Shown here one piece after another: positions 63,971 through 64,000 of a DNA stretch of 64,000 nt. The notes below the pieces were generated by a model. The model worked only from the letters and a program-made list of their open reading frames with translations. It ran no database searches and was not told the DNA's origin. Source of the DNA: Thalassospira alkalitolerans (GTDB taxonomy: Bacteria > Pseudomonadota > Alphaproteobacteria > Rhodospirillales > Thalassospiraceae); NCBI RefSeq assembly GCF_002115745.1, contig NZ_JFKB01000006.1, positions 235,696 to 299,695 on the forward strand, in the 5' to 3' direction. Each line of letters opens with the position of its first letter. The first letter of the stretch is position 1. A program made the translations under genes and the position numbers.

Positions 63971-64000
63971 TTACTCGATGATCTTGGCAACAACGCCCGC
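63971..64000 (-). CDS. tuf: Elongation factor Tu, last nine residues only
   Basis: Reverse complement reads AGVVAKIIE and TAA, the invariant C-terminus of EF-Tu. The gene continues beyond the right edge. Position before rpsJ is the standard str-to-S10 junction. Confidence 0.9.
   Translation of the reverse strand, partial: AGVVAKIIE

Overview
The window is a chromosomal segment of a free-living alphaproteobacterium, GC-rich and gene-dense. The S10-spc-alpha ribosomal order without an rpmJ after secY, an Atp12-type chaperone, a crotonase-free pccB-pccA pair and a FtrA/rhodanese pair suggest a Rhodospirillales member, most likely a marine Thalassospira-like organism. That placement is inference from gene content only; no 16S gene is present.

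Layout. (1) 1-2738: 5'-part of pepA on the minus strand, then a two-gene unit encoding a small unknown protein and a HopA1-family protein. (2) 2829-7451: nnrS behind an FNR-type box, a GNAT, and the AmmeMemoRadiSam set (radical SAM amrS divergent from an amrB-amrA fusion). (3) 7490-14805: a Ugp-like glycerophosphate/glycerophosphodiester uptake operon (binding protein, two permeases, ATPase, DeoR/GlpR regulator, inositol-phosphatase-like enzyme) with a three-half-site PHO box, divergent from a GpdQ-like phosphodiesterase; phosphate starvation control is the obvious reading. (4) 14802-21507: GNAT, rhodanese/FtrA pair, cysQ, a promoter-hairpins-terminator block that looks like an unrecognised small structured RNA, tsaC, an FAD-linked dehydrogenase and a DUF4336 protein. 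(5) 21508-23333: an insertion with an IS66 transposase remnant and a Sel1-repeat lipoprotein, closed by a second, degraded copy of the DUF4336 gene tail. (6) 23385-31276: acid phosphatase, acylphosphatase, DUF1244 and HAD genes, a foreign-looking orphan gene with a PD-(D/E)XK-like nuclease motif (possible defence gene), and pccA/pccB. (7) 31504-43903: PAS-GGDEF diguanylate cyclase, atp12, a sigma-54 promoter with an upstream palindrome driving a NitT/TauT-type ABC transporter, a dienelactone hydrolase, HAD phosphatases, rluC, crcB with a MITE-like palindromic element inserted just upstream, and a DUF1499 protein. (8) 44152-49562: azoR, rarA, a PadR-MFS pair sharing a palindromic operator, and a DegQ protease. 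(9) 49742-64000: the ribosomal superoperon read right to left, from the tail of tuf through S10, spc and alpha clusters to rplQ.

The most noteworthy signals are the orphan PD-(D/E)XK gene, the HopA1-family pair outside any type III secretion context, the candidate structured RNA at 17979-18120, the nested-palindrome element at 43024-43284, the IS66/Sel1 insertion at the DUF4336 tail, and four regulatory arrangements readable directly from the DNA (PHO box, sigma-54 promoter with palindrome, FNR-like box, PadR operators). Start codons were chosen by ribosome-binding sites and family N-termini; functions are by recognition of motifs, without database searches.
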